NCBI GenBank assembly: GCA_934569225.1
Contig: CAKTKC010000015.1
Span: 9,300-73,299, forward strand
Length of the DNA stretch: 64,000 nucleotides
Origin: an uncultured Oscillospiraceae bacterium
Lineage (GTDB): Bacteria > Bacillota > Clostridia > Oscillospirales > Oscillospiraceae
Direction: 5' to 3'
The notes under the pieces are model-generated. The model ran no database searches, was not told where the DNA came from, and saw only the letters and a program-made list of their open reading frames with translations. A program made the position numbers and the translations under genes. Numbering within the stretch: position 1 is the stretch's first letter; every line of letters begins with the position of its first letter. Positions 50,169 to 58,365 of this stretch are shown one piece after another.

Positions 50169-50593
50169 GATTTGCCTCCCCGCAGATGGCGGTTGATACG
50201 GTTGGTTCTGTGCCTGATGGACAGCAGGATAATTCCCCAGATCAAGGCGTAGCCCCCCGCAAAACACAGGGTAAACGTGCCGATAAACGCCCAATTCCGG
50301 GGTATCCAGTTGTTCAGCAGGTAAATCAGCAGATAGTCCAGATACAGCGCTCCAGCGTGAATTGCCGTAGCGGAGAGCAGGGGCAGACGCTCGATCTGAT
50401 AGACGACGCCGATGCCCGCCGCGATGAAGGCCAGCAGCGTCACCGTCACGATTCCCATGCAGACCTCCCCGGGGGCGAGGGAAGTGACCTGCCCGTTGGC
50501 ACCCAGAATGCCATAGATCATGGCGAGGATCAGCGGCCCGCCGGAAGCGGCCAGCAGACCCCGTTTCAGAAATGTCAGACAATATTGTTTCAT
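50165..50593 (-). CDS. DUF3021 membrane protein
   Basis: 142 residues, start at 50593 (AAAAGGAGG upstream). Four membrane segments, matching the DUF3021 family, which is almost always paired with a LytTR regulator. It probably senses a membrane signal and restrains its LytTR partner, which ends at its start (4-base overlap). Confidence 0.88.
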   Translation of the reverse strand: MKQYCLTFLKRGLLAASGGPLILAMIYGILGANGQVTSLAPGEVCMGIVTVTLLAFIAAGIGVVYQIERLPLLSATAIHAGALYLDYLLIYLLNNWIPRNWAFIGTFTLCFAGGYALIWGIILLSIRHRTNRINRHLRGGKS

Positions 50594-51033
50594 ACGTGAT
50601 CGTACCTCCTTTTGATTTCTGCAAAGCACCGCCTGGAAACATATTCCCGGTAGCCGCTTCGGAAGACGGCGTCCACCGCGCCGTTGAAGGAAGCGGTGAA
50701 GCGCTCTAAATGGGCTTCGTTGGCAAGCGCCGACTTGTTGATGCGGATGAAGGACGCCGGAAGTATGGCTTCCAGCTCGTACAGCCGCAGCTTTAACCGG
50801 AGGCGCTCACCGCTGCAAGCAACGGCATAGGTCTTCCCGTCCAGAACGGTGACGCACTCGATGTCGGAGAAGGGGAGCATCCGCATACCGTCCTCGGTGT
50901 AGGCCGCGACCCGGTCGGAGCCGTCGTATTGCAGGACGAGCTGCTCCATTTCGTCGGTAAGACGGCTGCGCTCATGGACGGTGGCGACCACCGTTTCCTC
51001 CTGGGTTTTATCGATAACCAGCTTGAATTTCAT
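50590..51033 (-). CDS. LytTR-domain transcriptional regulator
   Basis: 147 residues from the ATG at 51033 (AAGGAGG). No receiver domain: the N-terminal ~45 residues are followed by the LytTR DNA-binding domain (about 50-145), with IECVTVLDGKTYAVAC, the ASFIRINKSALANEAHLE helix and FRSGYREYVSRRCFAEIKRRY. It controls the DUF3021-acyltransferase genes. A large inverted repeat lies about 60 bases upstream. Confidence 0.92.
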   Translation of the reverse strand: MKFKLVIDKTQEETVVATVHERSRLTDEMEQLVLQYDGSDRVAAYTEDGMRMLPFSDIECVTVLDGKTYAVACSGERLRLKLRLYELEAILPASFIRINKSALANEAHLERFTASFNGAVDAVFRSGYREYVSRRCFAEIKRRYDHV

Positions 51034-51090
51034 GGGGCACCTCCTTGCGTTTACACTATAGCACAAAAGAAAGCAAAAATGTTGAAAAAT

Positions 51091-51122
51091 CCGTTCAACG
51101 GTCATTTTTGACCGCTGAACGG
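51091..51122 (-). promoter_or_regulatory. Inverted repeat upstream of the LytTR gene
   Basis: CCGTTCA-a-CGGTCA and TGACCG-c-TGAACGG face each other around TTTT. The minus-strand -10 TATAGT (plus 51055-51060) has no good -35, as expected for a promoter needing an activator. It may also terminate the nudix gene. Confidence 0.6.
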
Positions 51123-51134
51123 TAGAAAGGCATT

Positions 51135-51869
51135 CTATATCCGGGCAAGCAGACCCTTTGCGGCGTCCGCGACCTGGGGCAGAAGGTATTGTTCCAGCTC
51201 GCCGGGCTTCACCCAGCGGCAGGATTTGATTTCTTTGGCCTGGAGCTTCGGCTCACCGTGAACCTCGCCCAGAAAGAAAACGACCTGCTTTCTGGCGACG
51301 GAGCTGATGCGGTATTCCGTGGCGGCTCTGGCACCGGGAACCAGCCGCGTCCGGAACCCGGTCTCCTCGAAAAGCTCCCGGAGGGCGGTTCGTTCCTCCG
51401 TTTCCCCGGCCTCCATGTGCCCCTTGGGAAAGCTCCATGTCCCGGAACCCCGCTGGAACAGAAGCAGAACTTCAGGCTTTCCGTCCACCCGCCGGAAGGG
51501 GACGACCCCGCAGGATTTCTGAAAGATGGAATCAATGGTGCTGATAAAATATTGCTCCTGGAAATGGACGGCCTCGGCGATCTGCCCCTGATGGAGCGAA
51601 AGCCCCTCCGGCGCGACCACCAGCTTGTCCTCGCAGTCGTTGTGCCGCCGGATGACGGCAATGACCCGCCCTGTAAAGTCAGACAGGGGCGTATCCACGC
51701 CCAAAATGTACGCGTCCTGTTCCTCACCATCGCCGCCCATCAGCCCCGGGACAAATCCGTAATTGATGGGGTACAGAATATCGCCGTGAAGATATCCGAC
51801 AGGCCGGTCGACCTGCACCGTTACGACCTTGCCCAGCAGCTTCCGGGTGTTCCTGCTTCGTGGGTCCAT
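51135..51869 (-). CDS. Inorganic-pyrophosphatase-like domain fused to Nudix hydrolase
   Basis: 244 residues. The N-terminal ~100 residues resemble family I inorganic pyrophosphatase: GDILYPINYGFVPG, GGDGEEQDAYILG (two Asp) and NDCEDKLVVAP (two more Asp). Residues 118-235 form a Nudix domain with the box GHMEAGETEERTALRELFEETGF (split here: GHMEAGETEERT, then RELFEETGF). It may hydrolyse a nucleoside diphosphate derivative and the pyrophosphate released. The start at 51869 is the first ATG in frame; GAGAGGGG lies upstream. Confidence 0.88.
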   Translation of the reverse strand: MDPRSRNTRKLLGKVVTVQVDRPVGYLHGDILYPINYGFVPGLMGGDGEEQDAYILGVDTPLSDFTGRVIAVIRRHNDCEDKLVVAPEGLSLHQGQIAEAVHFQEQYFISTIDSIFQKSCGVVPFRRVDGKPEVLLLFQRGSGTWSFPKGHMEAGETEERTALRELFEETGFRTRLVPGARAATEYRISSVARKQVVFFLGEVHGEPKLQAKEIKSCRWVKPGELEQYLLPQVADAAKGLLARI

Positions 51870-51999
51870 GGCAGCCCCTCTCTTTCTTCCCCAAAGTCCG
51901 ACAAAACGGTGCCATTTTACACGGAGCGGGGCAAAAAGTCAAGCCTTTTGCCTCTTTTCCCGGCGGCGGGGAAAGGATCGCTTATTTTTTTCATATCGC

Positions 52000-52028
52000 T
52001 TGTTTTTTTCGGGGAATCACGCTATAAT
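52000..52028 (+). promoter_or_regulatory. xpaC-telA promoter
   Basis: TTGTTT (52000-52005), 17-base spacer, TATAAT (52023-52028). Confidence 0.7.
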
Positions 52029-52057
52029 GATAGGGAATATTTTTTGGAGAGGATCGT

Positions 52058-53266
52058 ATGGCAAATAAAAATCAGGACTGGGACGATCTTGGAAGAAGCA
52101 TTCAGGACATTGTGGATAAGGCCGTCAATTCCCGTGACTTTCAGAAGCTGAACCAGACGGTCAGTCAGGCCGTGGGCAAGGCTGTGGATATGGGAAGTGA
52201 AGCCGTCCGCAAGGCGATGGAAGCCGCTGCCCGCCCCACGACCCCGCCTGCCAGACCCGTTTACCGGGAGGTCGAGGCCACGGTCGTGGAGGAAAAGAAA
52301 GACCTTCCCGTGCTTTATGCCGGAACCGGCGGCGAGACCGCCGTAGGACTGGTGAAGATCGTAGGCGGCGGTCTGGCGCTGCTCGTTGGGTTTGCGTCCT
52401 TTATTTCTCTGCTGGTCAGGCTGATTATGGGAATTGGTCTGGGGGTCGTGTCCACCGCGATCACGGCCGGCGGCGTCATTGCCGGAATGTGGCTGATTAT
52501 CAGCGGCATCCGCAAGCTGGGATGGGTCAGCCGGTTCAAGATGTACAGAAGAACCTTGGGAGAGAGCACCCATTGCAGTCTGGAGCGGCTGGCGCGGAGC
52601 GTCGGAAAGAACGTGAAATTCGTCCGCAAGGAATTGCGAAAGATGATCGGCAAGGGGCTGTTCCTGGAAGGGCATATGGACAAGGAGGAAACCTGTCTCA
52701 TCACCAGCGACGAAACCTACCGGCATTATGAGCAGAGCCGTCTGGCTCTGGAAGAACGTCAGCGGCAGGAAGCCGCCGCCAGCGCCCCGAAGGTGTCCAT
52801 GCCCCATGACCCTCAGGTGCAGGAGGTTCTGGATCGGGGCAACGCCTTCATCGCCCAGATACGCGCCTGCAACGACGCCATTCCCGGGGAGAAAATTTCT
52901 GAGAAAATCTCCCGGATGGAGCTGATCGTCCGCCGTATCTTTGAGCGGGCGGAGGCGCACCCGGAGGTGGTTCCCGACCTCAAGAAGCTGATGGATTACT
53001 ACCTGCCCATGACGGTGAAGCTCCTGAACGCCTACGCGGACATGGACGCCCAGCCCGTGCAGGGTGAGACCATTCAGGCATCCAAGAAGGAAATCGAGGC
53101 CACACTGGACACGCTGAATCTGGCCTTCGAGAAGCTGCTGGACGACCTGTTCCGGGACTCCGCCATGGACGTTTCCAGCGACATTTCCGTTCTCAACACC
53201 CTGCTTGCCCAGGAGGGGCTGACGGAGGACGGCTTATCCCAAGTGAAGAAACAGCAGACATTATAA
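52058..53266 (+). CDS. xpaC: XpaC-type 5-bromo-4-chloroindolyl phosphate hydrolysis protein
   Basis: 402 residues, AGAGGA upstream. Amphipathic N-terminus (1-60), two membrane segments (about 100-145), a winged-helix-like middle (HCSLERLARSVGKNVKFVRKELRKMIGKGLF) and a long helical C-terminus. XpaC proteins are named for BCIP hydrolysis in Bacillus and occur with TelA. The function is unresolved; it may take part in cell-envelope stress. The telA gene follows 24 bases later. Confidence 0.9.
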   Translation: MANKNQDWDDLGRSIQDIVDKAVNSRDFQKLNQTVSQAVGKAVDMGSEAVRKAMEAAARPTTPPARPVYREVEATVVEEKKDLPVLYAGTGGETAVGLVKIVGGGLALLVGFASFISLLVRLIMGIGLGVVSTAITAGGVIAGMWLIISGIRKLGWVSRFKMYRRTLGESTHCSLERLARSVGKNVKFVRKELRKMIGKGLFLEGHMDKEETCLITSDETYRHYEQSRLALEERQRQEAAASAPKVSMPHDPQVQEVLDRGNAFIAQIRACNDAIPGEKISEKISRMELIVRRIFERAEAHPEVVPDLKKLMDYYLPMTVKLLNAYADMDAQPVQGETIQASKKEIEATLDTLNLAFEKLLDDLFRDSAMDVSSDISVLNTLLAQEGLTEDGLSQVKKQQTL

Positions 53267-53290
53267 AAAACTAGGAAGAGGAGATCAATT

Positions 53291-54448
53291 ATGGACGCTG
53301 AATACAAGGATATGAACGAATCCGCCCCCATCCCCAGCTTGACGCTGGAGCCGGAGCTGGAAGATACGCCCAAGCTGGTCGTGGCGGAGGAGACACAGTT
53401 GCAGCAGACAAAGGCTGCCGAGCCTGTGCTGACGCCTCAGGAGCAGCAGATGGTGGATGATTTTGCCCAGAAGATCGACGTGGAGAATACCGCCCAGATC
53501 TTGCAGTACGGCGCGGGCACCCAGAAGAAAATGGCCGATTTCTCCGACGCTGCCCTTGCCAATGTGCGCACCCAGGATTTGGGCGAGGTGGGCGACCTGA
53601 TCGTCAACGTGGTGGGCGAGCTGAAGGGCTTTGACGCCGAGGAGGAAAAGGGCTTCTTCGGCTTCTTCCGCAAGCAGGCGAACAAGCTGGAGGTCATGAA
53701 GAGCCGCTACGCCAAGGCGGAGGTCAACGTAGAGAAGATCGGCGACGCCCTCCAGCAGCATCAGGTGCGGCTGCTGAAGGATTCCGCGATGCTGGATAAG
53801 ATGTACGAGCAGAACCTTGCCTACTTCAAGGAGCTGAGCATGTACATTCTGGCGGGCAAGAAGAAGCTCCAGGAGGTACGGGAAGGCAAGCTGAAAGACC
53901 TGGAAGCGACGGCGCAGGCCACCGGCCTTGCGGAGGACGCCCAGGCGGCAAGAGACTTAGCGGACAAGTGCAACCGGTTTGAGAAGAAGATCTATGACCT
54001 GGAGCTGACCCGCACCATTTCCATCCAGACCGCGCCCCAGATCCGGATGATCCAGAACAACGACAATGTGATGGTGGAGAAAATCCAGACCACGCTGATG
54101 AACACCATTCCCCTGTGGAAGAACCAGATGGTTCTGGCGCTGGGCATCGCCCATTCCAACGAAGCAGCCCAGGCGCAGCGGCAGGTCAACGACATCACCA
54201 ACGCTCTGCTGAAGCAGAACGCCGAGAAGCTGCACATGGCCTCCGTGGAGACCGCGAAGGAAGCCGAGCGGGGCATCGTGGACGTGGAGACGCTGAAAAA
54301 GACCAACGCCGAGCTGATCCAGACGCTGGACGACGTGATGAAGATTCAGTCCGAGGGTCGTGAAAAGCGCCTTGCCGCCGAAGCGGAAATGGCGAAGATG
54401 GAGAACGACCTAAAGGGCAAGCTCCTGGAGATCCGCGGAGGCGTATAA
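53291..54448 (+). CDS. telA: TelA/KlaA toxic-anion-resistance family protein
   Basis: 385 residues. Predicted all-helical and cytoplasmic, with TelA-family segments FFGFFRKQANKLEVMKSRYAKAEV near residue 120 and LWKNQMVLALGIAHSNEAAQAQRQVND near 280. Family members are linked to tellurite resistance on plasmids and to antimicrobial tolerance in Listeria, but chromosomal ones probably serve envelope stress. Paired with xpaC, as is typical. Terminator downstream. Confidence 0.93.
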   Translation: MDAEYKDMNESAPIPSLTLEPELEDTPKLVVAEETQLQQTKAAEPVLTPQEQQMVDDFAQKIDVENTAQILQYGAGTQKKMADFSDAALANVRTQDLGEVGDLIVNVVGELKGFDAEEEKGFFGFFRKQANKLEVMKSRYAKAEVNVEKIGDALQQHQVRLLKDSAMLDKMYEQNLAYFKELSMYILAGKKKLQEVREGKLKDLEATAQATGLAEDAQAARDLADKCNRFEKKIYDLELTRTISIQTAPQIRMIQNNDNVMVEKIQTTLMNTIPLWKNQMVLALGIAHSNEAAQAQRQVNDITNALLKQNAEKLHMASVETAKEAERGIVDVETLKKTNAELIQTLDDVMKIQSEGREKRLAAEAEMAKMENDLKGKLLEIRGGV

Positions 54449-54460
54449 CATTACAAAAAG

Positions 54461-54494
54461 ACGCAGTACCGGAAATCTTCGGTACTGCGTTTTG
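54461..54494 (+). terminator. xpaC-telA terminator
   Basis: ACGCAGTACCG pairs with CGGTACTGCGT, then TTTT. Confidence 0.88.
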
Positions 54495-54500
54495 GATTTG

Positions 54501-54531
54501 AAAAAAGCGACCCCGCGGAACACGGGATCGC
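54501..54531 (-). terminator. Terminator of the Cys-rich peptide gene
   Basis: Minus strand: GCGATCCCGTG and GCGGGGTCGC pair, then six T (plus 54501-54506). It lies 20 bases after the peptide's stop. Confidence 0.8.
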
Positions 54532-54550
54532 CAAAGGCTACAAAATTTCC

Positions 54551-54637
54551 TTAGCAGCCGAAACCGCACAGACGGCTCAGCAGCTGCCAAATGGAGCTGC
54601 AATCAGAATTGTTGGTGTTGCAATTGAAAAAGAACAT
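54551..54637 (-). CDS. 28-residue Cys-rich peptide
   Basis: Starts MFFFNCNTNNSDC, ends LLSRLCGFGC; four Cys at 6, 13, 24 and 28. The ATG at 54637 follows CAGGAGG at ideal spacing. It has its own minus-strand promoter (TTGAAA, 17 bases, TACAAT) and a terminator. No family is recognised. The full upstream frame (to 54913) overlaps the YgjP gene in antisense, so the short start is preferred. Possibilities: a secreted or spore-associated peptide or a small metal-binding protein. Confidence 0.72.
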   Translation of the reverse strand: MFFFNCNTNNSDCSSIWQLLSRLCGFGC

Positions 54638-54682
54638 CTTGCCAACCTCCTGTTTCAGTATTTGCCTCGCGAAGACAAAAGG

Positions 54683-54711
54683 ATTGTAACCGATTCGTAA
54701 CCATTTTTCAA
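54683..54711 (-). promoter_or_regulatory. Promoter of the Cys-rich peptide gene
   Basis: Minus strand TTGAAA (plus 54706-54711), 17-base spacer, TACAAT (plus 54683-54688). A direct repeat GGTTAC-N5-GGTTAC overlaps the -10. Confidence 0.7.
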
Positions 54712-54758
54712 GCTGTAAATTATGGAAATTGAGTAAAAACGGATTTTTTGAATGAATT

Positions 54759-55328
54759 ATGAACGATAAAGTGGAAAAAGTCAATATCCCATACCGTATC
54801 ATCCGCAGCAGCCGCAGAACCGTTTCCCTGCAGATCATCCCGGGGGGTGAGGTGCTGGTGCGATGCCCAAAGCGGATGTCCAATGGGGATATTCGTCGAT
54901 TTGTGGAAAGCAAATCCGGTTGGATTGAAAAGCATCTGGAAAGGCAAACTGCGGCGGCGCAGCTTCACGCCTTTACGGCCGAGCAGATACAGGCGCTTGC
55001 CCGGCAGGCGCGGCAAACGATACCGGAACGAGTGGCCTATTTTGTCCCGCTGGTGGGCGTGACCTACGGCAGAATCACCATCCGCAGTCAGCATACCCTG
55101 TGGGGGAGCTGCAGCGGCAAGGGCAATCTCAACTTTAACTGCCTGCTGATGCTCACGCCGCCGGAGGTGCTGGACTATGTGGTCGTCCACGAGCTGTGCC
55201 ACCGGAAGGAAATGAACCACTCCGCCCGCTTCTGGGCAGAGGTCGAGCATGTCTTACCGGATTATGAAATCCGGCGGAAATGGCTGCGGGAAAACGGCAC
55301 GGCGCTGATTTCCAGGCTGGAAAGGTAG
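54759..55328 (+). CDS. YgjP-type (SprT-like) zinc metallopeptidase
   Basis: 189 residues. The WGSCS motif (near residue 112) and VVVHELCHRKEMNHSARFW (about 140-158) with HELCH zinc site are diagnostic of the YgjP/DUF45 family. Members are soluble minigluzincins, some linked to restriction or DNA metabolism. Single domain, no signal peptide. Divergent from the Cys-rich peptide gene; the two promoter regions overlap. Confidence 0.93.
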   Translation: MNDKVEKVNIPYRIIRSSRRTVSLQIIPGGEVLVRCPKRMSNGDIRRFVESKSGWIEKHLERQTAAAQLHAFTAEQIQALARQARQTIPERVAYFVPLVGVTYGRITIRSQHTLWGSCSGKGNLNFNCLLMLTPPEVLDYVVVHELCHRKEMNHSARFWAEVEHVLPDYEIRRKWLRENGTALISRLER

Positions 55329-55404
55329 TTTCCAAACGGCGTTTTCGACAAACACATGCACCGAATCGTCACCCGGATACTATAATGGTTACGGGAGGTG
55401 CGAT

Positions 55405-56199
55405 GTGGAACATTATGTCTGGTTGGCGCTGGTGGCGACACTGGGGACCTGGTTTGTGACGGCACTTGGCGCTGCCACGGTGGTCTTTTTCAAATCCCCC
55501 AGTGCCAAAGCGCTGAATCTTATGTTGGGCTTTTCCTCCGGCGTGATGATCGCGGCCAGCTTCTGGTCGCTGTTGCAGCCCGCTATCCAGCGGGCGGAAG
55601 CCGCGGGAAATACCCCTGCCTGGCTTGTGGCGGTATCCGGGTTCCTGCTGGGGGCGCTGTTTCTGTGGGGGTCGGATAAGGCCGTATGCTTTGCCAGAAA
55701 GAGAGCGGGCATGGGAATGCCCGGGGAACGCTTGAACCGCATTATCATGCTGGTGCTCTCCATCACCCTGCACAATATTCCCGAGGGGCTTGCCGTGGGC
55801 GTGGCCTTCGGGGCGCTGGGAACCGGCGCAAGCCCGGATGGGCTGATGGGGGCGGTGTCCATTGCCGTGGGCATCGGCTTGCAGAATTTTCCGGAGGGGG
55901 CGGCGGTGTCCGTGCCCCTGCGCCGCGAGGGCTACTCCCGGCGCAGGAGCTTCCTGCTGGGGCAGGCGTCCGGCCTGGTGGAGCCGGTGTCCGGGGTGAT
56001 CGGCGCGCTGCTGGTGGTGAAGGTGGAGGCGATTCTGCCCTATGCCCTTGCCTTTGCCGCCGGGGCGATGATTCTGGTTGCGGTACATGAGCTGATACCG
56101 GAGTGTCAGCAGAATCAGAAAGAGCAGCCCTACTGCGCCACCATGGGCATCATTCTGGGCTTTGCGGTGATGATGCTCCTGGACGTGATGCTTGGCTAG
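55405..56199 (+). CDS. ZIP-family metal transporter
   Basis: 264 residues starting at GTG 55405 (GGGAGG 7 bases upstream). Eight membrane segments. The ZIP metal-site motifs are HNIPEGLAVGVA near residue 119 and QNFPEGAAVSVPL near 160. It imports Zn2+, Fe2+ or Mn2+ along the gradient; the metal cannot be read from the sequence. Terminator follows. Confidence 0.93.
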   Translation: MEHYVWLALVATLGTWFVTALGAATVVFFKSPSAKALNLMLGFSSGVMIAASFWSLLQPAIQRAEAAGNTPAWLVAVSGFLLGALFLWGSDKAVCFARKRAGMGMPGERLNRIIMLVLSITLHNIPEGLAVGVAFGALGTGASPDGLMGAVSIAVGIGLQNFPEGAAVSVPLRREGYSRRRSFLLGQASGLVEPVSGVIGALLVVKVEAILPYALAFAAGAMILVAVHELIPECQQNQKEQPYCATMGIILGFAVMMLLDVMLG

Positions 56200-56214
56200 G
56201 AAAAAAGATTACCA

Positions 56215-56244
56215 AACGGTCTGCTGCGGCAGACCGTTTTTTGT
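56215..56244 (+). terminator. ZIP gene terminator
   Basis: AACGGTCTGC-TGCG-GCAGACCGTT then TTTTG. Confidence 0.9.
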
Positions 56245-56256
56245 TGTATTCGTGCA

Positions 56257-56292
56257 TTGACAAATCATTGTATGTTTGTATAATTGTATACA
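56257..56292 (+). promoter_or_regulatory. Citrate synthase operon promoter and GntR-like site
   Basis: TTGACA (56257-56262), 16-base spacer, TATAAT (56279-56284), directly followed by the palindrome TGTATACA (56285-56292), a core common in GntR/FadR operators. Control by the GntR gene of the operon is inferred. Confidence 0.72.
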
Positions 56293-56324
56293 TTGAAAAA
56301 GAAAAGTGGAAAGGGGCTTACTCT

Positions 56325-57701
56325 ATGCTAGAGATTTCCAGTAAGACCAACCTGTTGGAGCAGAAATCCTACAAATACTCCCTTCAGGATGTGGCGGAAC
56401 CGAATTTGCAGCGGGATGTGTATTCCTACGGCACCATTCCCAAGGTGGCGTTCAACCACCGCCGGGTGCCTATGTCCATGCCGGAGGAGATCTGGATCAC
56501 GGACACCTCCCTGCGGGACGGTCAGCAGTCCGTGGAGCCGTATTCCGTTGACCAGATCGTGAACATCTACAAGCTGCTGAGCAAGCTGGGCGGCCCCTAC
56601 GGCATCATCCGCCAGACGGAATTCTTCATCTACAGCAAAAAAGACCGGGAGGCCATTGAAAAGTGCATGGCGCTGGGTCTCAAATTTCCGGAGATCACCA
56701 GCTGGATCCGGGCGACGAAGGAAGACTTCCGGCTGGTGCATGACCTTGGCATCAAGGAAACCGGCATTCTGGTCTCCTGCTCGGACTACCACATCTTCAA
56801 GAAAATGAAGATGACGAGAAAACAGGCCATGGACTACTACCTTGCCACGGTGAAGGAAGCCTTCAACGCCGGCGTGATTCCCCGCTGTCATCTGGAGGAC
56901 ATCACCCGGGCGGATTTCTACGGCTTTGTGGTGCCCTTCGTCAACGAATTGCAGCGGCTGAGCCGGGAGGCGGGGGTGCCGGTGAAGATTCGCGCCTGCG
57001 ATACCATGGGCTACGGCGTCCCCTTCACCGAGGCGGCGCTTCCCCGAAGCGTGGCGGGCATTATCTACGGCTTGCAGCATTATTCCGACGTTCCCAGCGA
57101 GCATCTGGAATGGCACGGCCACAACGATTTCTATAAGGGCGTGGCCAACGCCTCCACGGCGTGGCTCTACGGCGCCTGCGCGGTCAACTGTTCCCTGCTC
57201 GGCATCGGCGAGCGGACGGGCAATGTGCCGCTGGAAGCGATGGTATTCGAGTATGCGTCGCTGCGGGGGTCGCTGGACGGCATGGACACCACGGTCATCA
57301 CGGAAATCGCCGATTACTTCAAAAATGAGATCGGCTACAACATCCCGCCCATGACGCCCTTTGTGGGCAGCGCCTTCAACGTCACCCGGGCGGGCGTCCA
57401 CGCCGACGGCCTGATGAAGGACGAGGAAATCTACACCATTTTCGACACCAAGAAAATCCTGAACAAGCCCGCCACAGTGCAGATCAGCAAAACCTCCGGC
57501 CTTGCGGGCGTCGCCTACTGGATCAACCAGACCTACGGCCTGGAGGACGGCGAAAAGCTGGACAAAAAGTCGCCGCTGGTGGTCGCCATGAAGGAATGGG
57601 TAGACCGGCAGTACGAGGACGGCCGCCAGACGGTCATGACGGAACGGGAGCTGAAAGAGAAAATCCGGCAGCTTGCCCCGGACTTTGCCGAAAGAGGGTA
57701 A
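56325..57701 (+). CDS. Probable Re-citrate synthase (HMGL-like family)
   Basis: 458 residues from the ATG at 56325 (AAAGGGG upstream). An isopropylmalate/homocitrate synthase-type TIM barrel: ITDTSLRDGQQSVEPY near residue 58, and EWHGHNDFYKGVANA near 267 with metal His residues, then GERTGNVPLEAM. The absence of a canonical citrate synthase and the aconitase and IDH genes downstream point to the anaerobes' Re-face citrate synthase, not isopropylmalate synthase (no LeuA regulatory domain). It makes citrate from oxaloacetate and acetyl-CoA. Confidence 0.85.
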   Translation: MLEISSKTNLLEQKSYKYSLQDVAEPNLQRDVYSYGTIPKVAFNHRRVPMSMPEEIWITDTSLRDGQQSVEPYSVDQIVNIYKLLSKLGGPYGIIRQTEFFIYSKKDREAIEKCMALGLKFPEITSWIRATKEDFRLVHDLGIKETGILVSCSDYHIFKKMKMTRKQAMDYYLATVKEAFNAGVIPRCHLEDITRADFYGFVVPFVNELQRLSREAGVPVKIRACDTMGYGVPFTEAALPRSVAGIIYGLQHYSDVPSEHLEWHGHNDFYKGVANASTAWLYGACAVNCSLLGIGERTGNVPLEAMVFEYASLRGSLDGMDTTVITEIADYFKNEIGYNIPPMTPFVGSAFNVTRAGVHADGLMKDEEIYTIFDTKKILNKPATVQISKTSGLAGVAYWINQTYGLEDGEKLDKKSPLVVAMKEWVDRQYEDGRQTVMTERELKEKIRQLAPDFAERG

Positions 57702-57711
57702 GGAGAAAAAT

Positions 57712-58365
57712 ATGAATCAATTCAAAACCACGTCTCTGGCCGATCAGGTTTTCGAGAAGCTGGAGAACGACATCATTCAGGGCACCTATCCCCGGGGAGA
57801 AATTCTGACGGAACTGAAGCTGGTGGATCAGCTGGGCGTCAGCCGCACCCCCATCCGGGACGCGCTGCGCCGCCTGGAACAGGAGCGGCTCATTGAGGAC
57901 ACGGGAAAAGGCTCCCGGGTAGTTGGCATCACCGAGGAAGACCTGGAGGATATTATGAACATCCGCCAGCGCATCGAGGGGCTTGCCGCCTACTACGCCG
58001 CTAAGAACATGACCCCCGAGGGACTTGCCGAGCTGACCCACATTGTTGACCTTCAGGACTTTTACTATGACAAGGGGGACGCGGAGCAGCTGCGGCAGGT
58101 GGATGAACAGTTCCACGACCTGATCTGCTACCTGAGCAAGCGCACCGTAATCATGGACACGCTGATTCCGCTGCACCGGAAAACCCGGCGCTACCGCCGC
58201 ATTTCCATGGAGGACTGGTCCCGCACCGTCAACACCCGGAAGGAACACAAGGCGATTTTCGACGCCATGGCCTCCGGCGACGCGGATTTGGCGGAAAGCC
58301 TGATGGCAAAGCATATTGAAAACGCGAAAGAGCACATGTTGGGAGGATTCAAAAATCATGGGTAA
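57712..58365 (+). CDS. GntR-family regulator (FCD domain)
   Basis: 217 residues, AAGGAG before the ATG at 57712. Winged helix-turn-helix at residues 8-72 (LTELKLVDQLGVSRTPIRDALRRLEQERLI), then an all-helical FCD ligand domain (80-212) with metal/ligand residues such as DEQFHDLI and KEHKAIFDAM. Inside the citrate operon, it probably senses a tricarboxylate such as citrate. The end overlaps the aconitase start by 8 bases. Confidence 0.93.
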   Translation: MNQFKTTSLADQVFEKLENDIIQGTYPRGEILTELKLVDQLGVSRTPIRDALRRLEQERLIEDTGKGSRVVGITEEDLEDIMNIRQRIEGLAAYYAAKNMTPEGLAELTHIVDLQDFYYDKGDAEQLRQVDEQFHDLICYLSKRTVIMDTLIPLHRKTRRYRRISMEDWSRTVNTRKEHKAIFDAMASGDADLAESLMAKHIENAKEHMLGGFKNHG

